Shown piece by piece: positions 1 through 14,076 of a stretch of DNA of 64,000 nucleotides (position 1 is its first letter; the number at the start of each line of letters is the position of its first letter). The position numbers were made by a program, and so were the translations under genes. The DNA is taken from positions 308,265 to 372,264 of the forward strand of contig NW_005434668.1 of NCBI RefSeq assembly GCF_000315625.1. The letters are read 5' to 3'. The notes beneath the pieces were generated by a model. That model was not told the DNA's origin and did no database searches. It saw only the letters and a program-made list of their open reading frames with translations. Source of the DNA: Guillardia theta CCMP2712 (lineage: Eukaryota > Cryptophyceae > Pyrenomonadales > Geminigeraceae).

Positions 1-327
1 CGTCATCGGAGTGAAGTACGGCCCGGCCCGATCACAAGTTTCCCGGCCGGCCGTTCACTGCCCGCCCGGCCGCGACTAGTGGGCAATGCCGATTTTCGCA
101 CGTGAAGATGGATCGGGAAGATGGTCGATGGGAGGGCCGGACGGAGATATGAAAGAATGAGCGGCATGTAGGAGGATCAAGTTGCAAGTATGGTGAACTG
201 CAGTGAGGACTGATGATGAGATAGACATAGTCTTGTATGGCAGCGATGCTTTGTTTCTCTTGGCTTCCAAGCTGGAACTCGAACTGTTTCTAGACTATCA
301 ACACAGATCTGACGTTTGTGAGTGCAG
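1..327. other. no gene recognised; GC-rich start of window
   Basis: The first 75 bases are rich in CCGGCC-type strings like the GC-rich patches elsewhere in the window. The rest is probably the upstream region of the WD40 gene at 328. Short open frames on the minus strand here have no recognisable content. Confidence 0.5.
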
Positions 328-2093
328 ATGTCGAATACCAAAGATAAACAAAAAGCTCTCATTGTAGCAGGGACCTACGAGAGAACGCTGTACGTGAAAC
401 AATTGATGAAGCTTTGCAACAAGCGAGCTCACGCTTTGTTAGTTGCGGCTGGAGGGTAGAGGGCGATGAGGCGGCAACACCTGTATTCAACCACCCTGCT
501 CATCTTGGACCCATTAAAGCAGTAGCAATTTCCGGAAAATATTTGGTATCAGGAGGGAACGATGAAGAAATTAGGTACTAGGTGGCGTGGGCCTCGGAAC
601 ATTTTTGTTGATCCCTTGTACAGAATTTTCAATACTCGAAAACTTGTAGAGGTAGGCAACCTCATGAGACACCAGGGTAAAAACTGTCCTCATGAATGTT
701 TCTCAACCTCTGACTTCAGCCTGGCAGGTCCTATCACTTCTCTCAAATTTTTCGGGTCATTCAATCTGGTGAGCTCGTCAGACGATGGGACTATGTTGAT
801 TTGGCGGTGCAAGGTAAAATGACTTTTCATTTGCCCTGCGCTCCTTTCTCAAGGTGACCTGCAGGACTGGGAGTGTCTGTCTACTCTACGAGGACACAAG
901 TAAACCATGATTGCTGCAAATGCTCTACTCTAATCATTACAATAGGGGCGGAGTGATAGACCACGACATACACGACAGCGGAAAAGTTTTGATCTCTTGT
1001 GGGCGAGATAACACGATCAGGTTCAAGCTCTTCTTATATTGTTGCCATTCGAAGCTTGATTCATTCGATAAAAGGTTGTGGGATCTAGTCAAAGGCTCTT
1101 TGTTGCACACAAGGAAAAGAGAGGTAACCAAGCACTCTTTACAACTTTGCTAATCACATCTTCATGCAGTCCAAAGGGTACGGTTCGTTTCAATGTATTA
1201 GATGGATACCCAAGAGTGAGGGGTTTTGCTCCATCATCGGAAACTCTGTGGAAATATACGACGCCAATGTACTCATGTCGTCAATACGCTTGAAAAAATT
1301 ACTCACTGTTGCCGCTTTAGTCTGATACCCCGACTTCAAATCTTGCGCATAGTCGGACACCCTTAACAGCAACATTTTATGATGTAAGCTGTGCCTCATT
1401 GATGTCTGTTTTTACTAGTTTTCAGGCCAACACTCTGCTCACTGGTGGAGAAGACAAGATTGTCCGTGTGTGGGATGTGCGAAACGGGAAGACAGTCAAT
1501 CAACTGCCCCAAATGTCGAGCAGGTTTGCACATGCAATGTTTCGTAAACAGGATGTCAATGGACTTGCAGGATTCGATCAATCTCGATTGAGTCACTGAC
1601 AAACAGTGTGATCACTGCATGCTCAGATGGAGACATCCAGATGAACTCATGGTCGAACAGCGACAAGGTTCTGTGGAAGGTAAAGGTCAGAGTTGAACCT
1701 TGGGGACAACATGATTGCCATCATCAGGAAAGCACTCGGGCAAGAATCACATGTGCTTGCTCTGCGATCACTGAAGGTTTCCATGAATGAACTGTTCGTG
1801 TCCTTCAAGTTGATCAACGTTGCAGGAGCTGAGGAGGCGGCGGACGTACAGAGTGGCATGCAAGTCGCCATGTTGATGCTCATATTTCTTCTAGGTGCTG
1901 GATGATGAAGAGAAAAACGAGCCAGAAAGCAAGAAACGGTGAGCAAAATTGTTTGGATCTGTAACATCTAATCCATCGGACCAGACCCAAAGCCGCTAGC
2001 TCTAAATTGGCCAAGGTACCTACCTATCTGATTGAATTGACATATCTGAATGTCACTACGTGCAGAAATCCAGAAGATGAAACTAATAGTTGA
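328..2093 (+). CDS. PAK1IP1: WD40 protein, PAK1-interacting protein 1 / MAK11 homologue
   Basis: Multi-exon gene for a WD40 beta-propeller of the PAK1IP1/Mak11 family, which works in the nucleolus in 60S ribosome assembly and in metazoans also binds PAK1. The start at 328 gives MSNTKDKQKALIVAGTYER, matching the family's opening strand (A/VAGxYE). Recognisable exon pieces include HPAHLGPIKAVAISGKYLVS (about 490-575), SSDDGTMLIW (775-810), SCGRDNTIR joined across an intron to LWDLVKG (990-1095), TGGEDKIVRVWDVRNGKTV (1440-1500) and VITACSDGDIQ (1607-1640). These are the blade motifs expected in order. The C-terminal exons are lysine-rich (PESKKR, then PKAASSKLAK), as in the family, and end at a TGA at 2091-2093. 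Introns are short GT-AG. The exact exon set between 1100 and 1400 is uncertain. Family call good, individual junctions moderate. Confidence 0.8.
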
Positions 2094-3359
2094 TAATAGT
2101 CATAACAAGCTCCTTTCTTGAGTGAACATGATATTTTTCCACTCAGAGATCGAGTCGTCTAGATTTATTCAAAGAACATCTCCTTCACTGATCCACCCAT
2201 TTACAAAGGCTCACCGAAGGCGGAGCTGTTGACTCCCCTCAAACCCACGGAGCGGTTAACCTAAACAATTTCTTAGATCTGAAACAATCGCACAGGAGAG
2301 AAACAACCTCCTGCTGAATGCTCTGGAAAGAGCGTCCAGTGGGGGTCACCGCGGAGGTGATCGCTGGGGTCATGAAGAGCTTTTGGGTAGATTGGCCAGA
2401 AACCTTCTTTCCGAACATAGCTGCGCAGGAAAAATATCAGGAGAGTTACACTGCAAATCGTATCCAGCAATCACAAACATATTCTTGTCAAGAATCAAGA
2501 CAATGTGCTAATGAACGAAAACATAATCACAACATTTGAAGTAAACAGAAAGTACATTAACACAGTTTTGCGGCCAGCATTCTTTGCATACGAAAAGCAT
2601 CAGATATTCACACACAGCTAACTGTTGAAAAGTGTTTTTCTCAAGGCAAACAGCAAAGGTGGCTCTAAGAATCGAGCGTCAAGGGGATGTCGACTGAACA
2701 AGAGTGGAACTAAAGTGACCACAAAGATCGAGGGAAAGATGTAGGCGAAGCGCTATGTGCTAAACGTCTGCGGCTGCCATGGAGAGTCACCTGCTGCGGT
2801 TCAGCCGTCGGGGTTGACCCTTCGGATTTAAAACTAAGTTTATAACTATTATTTATCTATGTAATAGATACATTATTTTGTATTGTTTAAAAATTATACA
2901 ATGTTTTTATTTCCACCATCATCAGATCAACATTTTTAGATTTCATTACAAATCTTCACAAAGGAGACACTTTTTAAAACATTTAAATCATTTTTGATGC
3001 CTTACCCACATCCACGTGGCTGTTGCTGTACAGGTGGAGTGGAGAAAATTGTCATCGTTTATATTGAAATTGGGTCAAATAATTTGATCACCCGTACTTT
3101 TACGTTCTTTATCACCCGTACTTTTCCGCATTGAGAGGTTTTTAAAAAGCATTCTTCTTGTTTGAATACATTACATTTCTACCAAAAAATGCAGTCCTTT
3201 GACAATATCTTAAAATATTTTAATCTGTACTGAAAGGACATTACTTTTTAATTTTAGAACTGTTCTTCTCAAAACACTGACTTTGAGGATTGCTCGACTC
3301 GGCAGGCCGGGCCCGCTATGTTCTGAGGCAGGCTATGTAAACATTCCCGCTGTCCTGCC
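2094..3359. other. intergenic, largely AT-rich
   Basis: No gene can be supported. A stretch at 2285-2420 reads open and somewhat protein-like (begins ETIAQERNNLLLNALERAS), but no start, partner exon or family was found. 2820-3300 is AT-rich, with an imprecise duplication of ATCACCCGTACTTTT at about 3088-3126. The 3' end is probably the RtcB promoter. Confidence 0.5.
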
Positions 3360-5489
<2,130 letters not shown>

Positions 5490-6044
5490 ACCAGCTGATT
5501 CAGAGAGAACGAGGGCATCAGTTTTGGCCCTGGCATCTTACGAGTCAGACTACCTGATAGTAACAGTTTCGGTCGATCGGCCTGATTCAACGGTAGTAGC
5601 CTCAGCGGCTAAAGGATGCGGCGTTAAGATTTTTCGATCAACGGACTGGATTTTCGAGCGGATTCAGGACCTCTTTGTCTGTCGCACTGCCACAGTCGTG
5701 ACTGATTGCCGCCACAACGTGCCAAGTTAACTCTGTAAAACTAAACCTTGAAACTTCCCCCGCCCAATTGAGACCTGCTCAGTTCAGTGCTGTCCGAACC
5801 CGGGCGAGCCAGTACCCGGCCGGGCGTGCCGGCTCAGCGGCTCGCCGCGCCGCCAACTTGGAAGGACTTGGCCCGACGGTCCGTCGGACGGTCAACTGTG
5901 ATCGGAGCACTGCAGGGCTAGTAGCCAGTGCTGCCCCCGGCCCATAATGAGCTCATAGGCTATGAGACTAGCTTATTAGTTTGCTGCCCTCGTCGCAAAA
6001 TCGGGGAGACAATGGCCATGGTGGAGGATAGAAGGGAGTGAGGG
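5490..6044. repeat. intergenic with GC-rich low-complexity patch
   Basis: 5760-5945 is a GC-rich patch built from CCGGCCGGGC-like strings, similar in composition to patches near 12050, 25730 and 63480. No gene is supported. The 3' end (6030-6080) is purine-rich and runs into the start of the kinase gene. Confidence 0.5.
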
Positions 6045-8544
6045 ATGGAGGGAAGGAAGGGAGGAGGGGAAGGAGAGCGAGGCACCGAGGGCAATGCTGC
6101 AAGTACAAATGTGGAGAAGAGAGAGATCGTCAAGGTATTTGCTGACTTTGCTCTTCTCTTCAATAAGAACAAACTTCCCTTCGTTGCAGGACTGGTTGGA
6201 TGGATTCTCCGACGACGAGGTGCTCATGTTGCTCAAGGATGAACACCGTCGCACGTCCTCGTTTCTTGAGCTTCTAGAGCGAACATGCCACTCGAACTCC
6301 GTCAGGAAGAGTGTTTGGTGAGCTCCACGCCGGCAGGCGTCGTTTGGCTTGCATTGAGAGGTCATGACAGCGAGAAACTCTGCGGCGAGGGCATCATAGC
6401 AGAATCATGGACAAAGCATGCCAGCCTGGTACTTCAACCTTTCTGAACACGATAACGAGATATTCTGACAATTCTGACACGATGATTGCGATGCAATTCT
6501 TCCTGAATGCTCATGAATCTGGTTGTATCAGCAAAGGCAAATCTCAGAGGAAATGGACGAGCTGGATGGTCCGCTGGATGAGGCTTTGGATCTTCAAGAG
6601 GATCTTGTATGTCTTTCTTGCTGCAATCCTGCAACTGATGTACTTTGAACCAAACAGTCGGATACGATCATAGATGGAGACTCGTCGGATTTTCTACAGG
6701 CATGTGAATTGTCCTCTGAGGGACCCAGAGTGATTCGGACTTGTGCCTTTTCAGATGGAAGTCTTCAACTCATCAGCCATCAAGAACATCGGTCACGATC
6801 TCTCAATCACCTTTGCTCCCTATGCTTCCGTGCGTCCGTGCGCTTGTTTTGAATCATGCTGGCAGGACGGTTCAACTGTGAATTCATCCGATACGACTTG
6901 CTGGGTAGAGGAGGGTTTGGGTCTGCATGGCGATGCCATAACCTGGGTGAGTGACCCGCCTGCTGGCAGCGAGTGAAATTGACGTGAGTGTCTCAAGTTG
7001 ACGAGCATGACTACTGCGTGAAGGAGCTTCACCTCAGCGCATCCAAGTTTGCGGTAGCCCCGTGTCGAGCAAGCGTGTCCAGTCACGAGATTCGCAGGGG
7101 TCAGTGAAGAAGATGGTTCAGTTTGCAAGAGGAGTGCTCAGAGAAGTTTCAACGCTCTCGCACATCGAGCAGCATGCTAACGTCGTCAAGGTTGACCACT
7201 TGAGAAGGGAAGATACATGAGCTGACGACGCCTCTTTGTCCAGTACAACGCAGCATGGGCTGAGCTTGAGACCGAGAGATCAGGGCCCCAGAAAGTGACT
7301 TGCTCCTCAATATGTGGAGATGGTGGATGACTTGTCATTGAAGGATGTCGCGGGATTGGATGCCGATGACGAAAACACGCAATTGAGGTGCAACCGAGGT
7401 CTGATTCCAGAACACTTACTTTGTTTGAAGTGGGGGTGACGAGGACGAGGACGATGACGAAGAGCTTCTGGACAATGACGCAGCAAGAGAAGGAGGCCAA
7501 GATTCCTCACACTTGAGCAGAAACAAAGTGGATAAAGAGCAAAAGCGCAGGGCTAGCCCTGTGTCCGACTCCAGCTGGAATACATTTACTCATAGGTCTT
7601 GTTTGCTCAAAATGCAGATGATTGTGACTGATAGCCACTCAATGTAGCTCACGAACTCAAAACGAAATATCCTCGTCAGATGCGATGAACGTTCAAGATC
7701 CAGAAGTCAGATCGCAGAGGTCAAGCGGGAGCTCCTACTTCAGCGCTAACCAAGCGTGGGATGAAATGAGTGCTGATCAACGAAGAAAGATCGTTAAGAG
7801 CTTGATATCTCGTACGCTAGAGGTCAGTTATTGCATCGCATGGTCTCGCTGGATATTAATGGCATCATCACAGCTGGTGATTGAGAAGATCGAGCATGAT
7901 GATATCGTGATGAATCGCTGCGTGGGAAAGGCAGGCAAGTCATTGAGTTGCAAGTTGACTCGACAAACTGCGTTAATTGACACTCCCTCATCAAGTTGCT
8001 GAGATTCAGGCCGATCTGGTTCAGAGAGATGTTGTTCTCTACATTCAGATGGAGCTCTGTCACAATCGAACACTCTCACATTGGCTTGTACTTGATCGTT
8101 AGCAGTTGCCTCTTGTCATTGGCTGAGTGCAGGACGAGCCATCTCGCGAGATCGTCGTCGATCGAAACTTGCAGGTCAGGTGCGAGAAGGAGAGGATCAC
8201 CCATCTGACTCTTGCTATTCCTCAAGATTCTCATCCACATCCTGCGAGGTTTGAAGCACATCCATGAACTCGGGCTGTGCCATCGAGATCTCAAGGTGCG
8301 GACCATCGAAACAAGAATGCGCAGGATTCACTCGCCCCTGCAGCCAGCCAACCTCCTCATCTCAAAGGATGGCGTGATCAAACTCGCAGACTTCGGCTTG
8401 GCCAAGAGTGTTTCTCCTGCTTGTCTCTTCCTGTCTCGCAGTACCTCAGAGGTGTCTAATGTTTTCACACCTTCAGCTCCCGGAGTTCCTCCAAACAGCA
8501 GCTCGCAAGGAGCAGAATGGCCGATGGTATAACCTGACGATTTG

Positions 8545-8608
<64 letters not shown>

Positions 8609-9501
8609 CTTCCTGCCTACCTACTTGTATCTCACTCGTATACTCATCAGAGCCGTCCTAAAGTCGTGGGCTCAATGCACACTCGGGGGGTAGGAACGGC
8701 TCTCTATGCGGCTCCGGAACAGATTTCAGGCGAGCAGCGCGTGTGTGATGAAGGAGAGTTAATGACGACTAGCAGGCGAGTCATGCGACGAGAAGTCAGA
8801 CATCTACTCCCTGGGGGTTCTTCTCGTTGAGCTGTTCAGCATCTTCGGTACCATCGCTACCAACCGCCTCACCTCGTCACCCGCTGTGCTGCAGGGTCTG
8901 GAATGGAGAGGATCCTCGTGCTGACTGCAGCCAGGGAAGGCAAGCTCCCTCAAGGTCCGATGTCAGTGCAGCTAGAGGCGACAGCCTGACATCTCAATCA
9001 AGGAATGACGGAAGAGTATCCGATCATCGCCGGACTTGCCGTCAAGTGCCTTGCCAAGTGAGGGAGGAGTTGATGAGGATGCGGCTGATGAAACTGCACG
9101 CCTACAGGGACCCTGAGGACAGACCCTCAGCTCAGATGCTCCTGGAGGAGCTGTCAGCCATGGGACAGCAAGCTTCGCTCCCTCCTCTTCTCGAGCTGGC
9201 TGATCGAACGATATCGGAGCTGACGCAGCTGCTTGAGGTGAGCACAGTCATCAGCTGCTGGCAAGAGAGAAGCTCCTCTGAGTTGATGCCAGGAACGAGA
9301 CGAGACGATCAAGTCGAACGCGTCCTTGATCGCCTCGCTCCGGTCGGAGATCGCAGGTGAGGAGACGCCAGCTTGGGCGGACTGTGGGTCATGACTCACG
9401 GTTCGGCTTGAGCAGACAAGGACAAGTTGCTGCTGGCGCAGGAAGCTACCATTGCGAAGCTGAAGGAGCTGCTAGCCGAAAAATCTTGTCAACAAAGCTA
9501 G
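6045..9501 (+). CDS. eIF2-alpha kinase (HRI/PERK/GCN2 class)
   Basis: Multi-exon Ser/Thr kinase of the eIF2-alpha kinase class, which phosphorylates eIF2-alpha to slow translation under stress. The ATG at 6045 gives [13 protein letters not shown], spliced in phase to [20 protein letters not shown] at about 6190. Kinase features in order are the glycine loop [13 protein letters not shown] (about 6898-6945), a VKK-type lysine near 7105, [19 protein letters not shown], and then a long acidic and serine-rich insert between the N-lobe strands ([11 protein letters not shown], about 7440-7800), a hallmark of this class. Next come [32 protein letters not shown] joined to [20 protein letters not shown] (8230-8405), and [19 protein letters not shown]. 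The end of the kinase fold reads [20 protein letters not shown], though that frame crosses an intron. The tail is predicted coiled coil and ends EKSCQQS with the TAG at 9499-9501. The N-terminal region does not identify HRI, PERK or GCN2. Confidence 0.82.
8543..8606 (+). repeat. (TGCC)n tetranucleotide microsatellite
   Basis: About 16 uninterrupted copies of a CCTG/TGCC tetranucleotide lie between the DFG-bearing exon and the HTRGVGT exon of the eIF2-alpha kinase gene. The length and flanking frames place it in an intron. Confidence 0.9.
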
Positions 9502-10119
9502 CAGTTGGTGGGGATCGCGTTTGAAAAGTTGTCACGTAGTTTCAATTTGGAACTTGTAGAGAATTTTGAAATTTAATCGAATCACTCCAGTACAATACGT
9601 GAAATTTACTAGGAATTATCTTGCCTGGCTTTTCGGATGAAAGGTCGCGTGGAAACATCTGTGATGCCGCACGATATCGCGCCTTTTGGATTGAAGCCAC
9701 CAAGCAGTCAACCGTTAGGACGCCTGCGAATGGAGTTTCGACTTTTACTACAGGCACAGGAGCTCCGGAGTTCCATCTACCTCCCGCCTTATGCCTGTAT
9801 GACTGATCAATGATGACAATCGGGGGGTCTGAAACATAGAGAGTAGGGGTAGTGTAGTAAATCAGAGGTCGCCGGAGTCGGCAAAGTTTGACGACCCCAC
9901 CCACTTCTTTTACTCGGAATGAACCCTCTTTCCCGAATCCGAAGGTTATCCTACCCCTCTCATTGCAATTTTGGTTCCCTGCCCTGGTCTGCGAAACCCA
10001 CTAGAAATCCTCGCATCCCGCTCTTCCTCTGGCGACCAACTCGAACTTCACTGCATCCTCTCCCTCGTCTTCTATAGCACGTTCAGTACCATCTCTACCT
10101 CTTGCTTCCGCCTCTTAGC
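9502..10119. other. intergenic; nothing recognised
   Basis: Contains overlapping open frames on both strands at about 9540-9905 without recognisable motifs. 9990-10119 is pyrimidine-rich and probably the upstream region of the RWP-RK gene. Confidence 0.4.
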
Positions 10120-10700
10120 ATGTCTCACTGCGTCTCTGATCTTCCTTGCGTAACATCGACAGCTACGACAACAGCAGTCATTCGTCCCAGACGAAAGATG
10201 GGCCAGGAAGCCCGTCCAAAAGAAAGGCAGCTCCATTTCACAAGAGATGCTGTCGCAAGCTTGTTTCACCTTCGTCAAGCTGATGCGGCACAAAAACTGG
10301 TAAAAACTCTCAACTAGCAGAAGTGCTCGCATACGCCTGACCTTATCCTCTTCTACAGGGACTGTCGTTGACGGGACTGAAGTCTGTCTGCCGAAGACTC
10401 GGGATCGATAGATGGCCATATGCACGAGATCGGGTTCTTGGGGGAGGTTGCGACATGGCGGCTGTGGTTGATGGCGGACGGCAACTTGTGAGGGAAAACG
10501 TCGAGGCTAAAGATACTAGGCTGGATAAGGTGGAAGGCCACGTTCCGCTTGATCCAAAGTGGATTGCATGGTACATCACAACGAGTGAATTGGAGGATGA
10601 AAATATGATGGAAGTCGAGCCTGCAGATGGAGAAGCTTCAATACCAGCTAGCAGTACAGGCCCTCAACGACCCTCCTCATTTCATGTAATGTTGTTGTAG
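10120..10700 (+). CDS. small RWP-RK domain protein
   Basis: Two exons joined by a short intron (about 10300-10359). The spliced product begins MSHCVSDLPCVTS. It contains LHFTRDAVASLFHLRQADA, then AAQKLGLSLTGLKSVCRRLG and IDRWPYARDR, which is the RWP-RK DNA-binding helix pattern. RWP-RK proteins are nuclear transcription factors in plants, algae and some other protists (NIN-like and RKD types), linked to nitrogen response and gamete programmes. The eponymous RWPxRK is present only as RWPYARD, so the RK pair is altered. The rest is a short acidic tail (SELEDENMMEVEPADGEA) ending at 10700. At about 170 residues it is closer to the small RKD type than to NLP proteins. A few upstream codons are possible because the first ATG is not strongly marked. 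Confidence 0.72.
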
Positions 10701-11165
10701 AAGGTAGCCCCGCTTGCGGTCCTATTTTAATCCTCAAGACCACATACTGCAGATTTCTCTGTTTGCGCGCGTTTGCTATGGCTACCTTGCACACTGCAGC
10801 CTTGAATTGTAAATTTGGTCTTGTGAGGATTAAACTTGGACGAATTAAACTGTTGTTTCTTGTGATGCAGTTTTGCTTTCAATGTGAGAGCTGCGCATTC
10901 GTTTCTCAGATAATTCATTCCGATTGATTGTGAAGGACATCACAATGGATCAAGAGGATAGAATATGGGCTTTCAGAAATCGTTTTTCTGGGAATATACA
11001 AATTCCAACCATGTTGAAGGTTTCGTGAGAATACCCAAAGCTCCCCTCATAGATATGCAACAAACATTATGCATTTGCTCTGGTACACTGTGTACTTTAA
11101 GTTCAAAATGATATAGGACAATATTACAGATCAGGCTGATTACAAGCTGCTCAGAATTCCAAAAT
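10701..11165. other. intergenic, shared 3' region
   Basis: AT-rich DNA between the convergent RWP-RK gene (+) and the small membrane protein gene (-). No gene, RNA or repeat recognised. Confidence 0.5.
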
Positions 11166-11770
11166 TCAGAGCGATTGACGTGTCACCAACGGGCGCCAGT
11201 AACGAATAAATTTAATTCCATTCTCGCTGCTGGTATCGATAGTCTGCAGCCGATGTAAGTTCCTGTCAGGAATCTTTTGTTTCACACTCATACCCCTCAA
11301 TGGCTTCGCCGTTTCGAAGTATTCAGGGTGTATTTCGTATAAGTCTTTGGCATCTGCGCATACAGACAAAGAAATCGATGCCGTCACAAGGAAAAATATA
11401 CACACACGTGTCTTGACCTTGATCATAGTAAGGTTCTCTTGGGTAGTTCGAGCGAATGATCTGCCATGTAGTGACCGGTTTTGCTGCGGGGTCAAACCCA
11501 GCTCCAGCATTATACCATTGCTACAAAAGGATGGAACATTTAGTCTGAAAGACATGAACCAGCATGCTCTGAAGATCAAAAGAGGATGAAGAAATAAACC
11601 ACCCTCGTTACCTGCCAGTTGTTCTTGGTGTCTACTGCTCCAGGAGCATCAACATCCAGAAGCGACGAACTCCTTTGTCCCAAATGGTTGATGCCTACGA
11701 GTGCGACTCCGAGTAGAAGCACACCAGCAAACAACGCCTTTCTCAACGCTTGAGTGGACATCATGCTCAT
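11166..11770 (-). CDS. small single-pass membrane-anchored protein, unknown
   Basis: Three exons on the minus strand. Exon 1 (11770 down to about 11612) encodes MSMMSTQALRKALFAG followed by VLLLGVALVGINHLG, a clear signal anchor or signal peptide. Exon 2 (about 11520-11425) encodes QWYNAGAGFDPAAKP and IRSNYPREPYYDQ. Exon 3 (about 11360-11166) encodes AKDLYEIHPEYFETAKPLRG and ends WRPLVTRQSL before the TGA. Both introns have GT-AG ends and keep phase. The mature part is about 110 residues, rich in aromatic residues and with no cysteine. I do not recognise the family. The anchor suggests the secretory pathway or an organelle membrane. Confidence 0.6.
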
Positions 11771-14076
11771 GGTTCCACCCTGTGTCCATAGATTTTGGTA
11801 AGTTTTCGATTTCTATGAACCACCCTCCTTGCTCCCCCTCCTTTCACCCCAACCCCTATCCGCAATCCATCCTCTCCTTCTGTCCCTCTCCTTCTGATCT
11901 CCCTGCTTGACACATCTTCGATGTCTCTCCCTCCAGTTTCCCCTTCTTCTCCTCGCACCATTGTTGCTCATGCCTCTTCTCGCAGTTCAGGCTGTCCCCC
12001 GTCCCCCATCTGACCAGTCCCTTTGTTGGTGCCCCCGTTGGTGCCCAGCCTCCGGTTTTAAGTTACGGCAGTCCTGGCACGGTGACCGTCGTACCGGGCC
12101 GGGCGCGGCTGCGGCGCGCCGCGGCGGCTGGCAACCCGGGCCCGGGGCCAGGACCCTGCAGTATCGGCAGCGCAAAAAGGCTTTCCACTCCCAGAGCAAG
12201 CTTCAAATTGGTTTCAAATCACTGATTCTCAAGTGCCCGCGGCCAGGCCGGGCGCGGCACTGAGTTGCGGCAGTGGGCCGGGCGGCCCGCGGGGCCGGGC
12301 CGGGTGCCAGACTCGCCGGCAGTGCCTGCGCCATCACCTTCAAGCGGCGTGTGAGATCAGAGCACTGATACCTTGCAACCTCGAGCTCGCTTGTAAGTCG
12401 AGGAACATCTTCCTTTCTATCTGGGCCACTTCGGATTTCTGCCGCACTGATTCGCCGGACTGCCCGGCCCGGCCGGCCCGGGAGGAGCGGCGCGGCGTGA
12501 CGGCCAACTTTGAAGTAGGGTTAGAGGTGTTGCTGCCTTTTCCTTTTCATAGTTATTTGGTGAGGCGGGTTTGTTTCTTCACCTTTTCCCCCATCCTTCG
12601 TTTGCTCCGCTTGCCTTTTCAATTTAAGTAATTAAATGTATGAAATACAATTTACTTTTATTTTTAAAAACAATGTCATTCATTGAAAAACTTCTTTTTG
12701 GGATCCTTTCCACGTGGCAATATGTGATATCAAGATGGGTGTCTATTTTCATTATTTGGTGAGTCATGTTGGACTATTTCAATAATGTTCTAATTATTTC
12801 AGCGGTCTCATATTTGGGTGTTTTGAAATAATTATTTCTTGACTGTTTTGTGACAGTCAACGAGAATTTCTCCAACAAGTCATCGGAGTACCTTTGAAAA
12901 TACTTATTGAAGTCTAAAACCACTTTTAAGGCAATTTTTTCCTCCGCCAGCAAACCCCTCTAAATAAACATTCTACGAGAATCATTATTCTAAAACATAA
13001 TAAAACAATAACTCATATTGCTTGTACTGGTATTCAGTGAAATTTATTGTTCGATGCATATTTTTATTGTTTATGTATTGTTGGTCCGACGACTAGAAAG
13101 TAGAACCCAAAAAAACAAAATATATTACAATAGAAATCACAGTAAAATTCGGTCAAGTGCCTCACTCCATTAGCTGAGGACAATATTTTGTGGGAGAAAA
13201 ACTGATTTTCTAATGGTATGTTTACTGCCAACTGTCGTACTAAAAATGAACTTTTACTACGAGTCATAAATTTCAACAAGAAGATGTCACGTGAACCAAT
13301 TGTTTTCTGCAAGTTAAATTGATAACCGACAATAAAATCGGAAGGATTATTGTTAGAAGTTAGAGTTGAGGAAAACTCTGTTGGCATGGCCGTTCGACCC
13401 GGTTCAATCGGCCCCTTATTCTATTACAAGTTGGCAAGCAGCCCCCTTTCCTAGGAGGTTGACCCTTCTGAGGACACACCATATAGACTATTACCTATTG
13501 GCGCTGATGAATTTATTTCTATAGGTGTTGGGGGGTGTTAAAGCAGGGGTTTTCCATAGGTGTCTGACTTGCCAATCCCAAACCTTTTCCTCCAGAGCCT
13601 CCTTTGCATCTCCTGCGATGGCAATGATGGCACGATTTGAGCGTTATTGTCACCTTTCCTTTCTCGCCCTGGCTCTCTCTCTCTCTCCCTCACTCTCATC
13701 AAGTTATACTTCGCTCAATGCCATGCCCATTTCCACTTACTTCATGGTGCTGGTATTATTGACGTCCCCGATTTTTCCCCCTGTTTCTCCAGTTTGATTC
13801 CGCTGATTTGAACAGCCTTGTTTATCTCTGTCTACCTCAAACAAATTTCTACTGCAAAGATCGTCATTCTCTTACACTGTTGTTGTGATGCTTTCCTACA
13901 TCATGTTCAACTCCTGTTGATTCCTATCATCATGATTCAGGTCGTTGATTGTTGAATTTTGCGAGGTTTCACGATTTTTGGTGTTTGGCCCTCTCTGTTG
14001 AACTCCTGTGACGTTGAATGAGCTAGATAGGATACCGGGCTGGGCAGTCTATTGGTACCAGAAGATTGCCTCCAAG
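11771..14076. repeat. long non-coding stretch: GC-rich patch then AT-rich DNA
   Basis: 11800-11960 is pyrimidine-rich, probably the promoter side of the minus-strand gene. 12050-12500 is a GC-rich low-complexity patch made of repeated CCGGGCCGGGC-like strings, including a CCGCGG-rich core at about 12100. 12600-13400 is AT-rich with no coding signal. 13500-13800 has an open frame of biased pyrimidine composition that I do not accept as a gene. Confidence 0.5.

Noticed and set aside
9542-9904. 120-residue minus-strand frame between the kinase and RWP-RK genes
   Set aside because: No recognisable motif, and the opposite strand is equally open. Not enough to call a gene.
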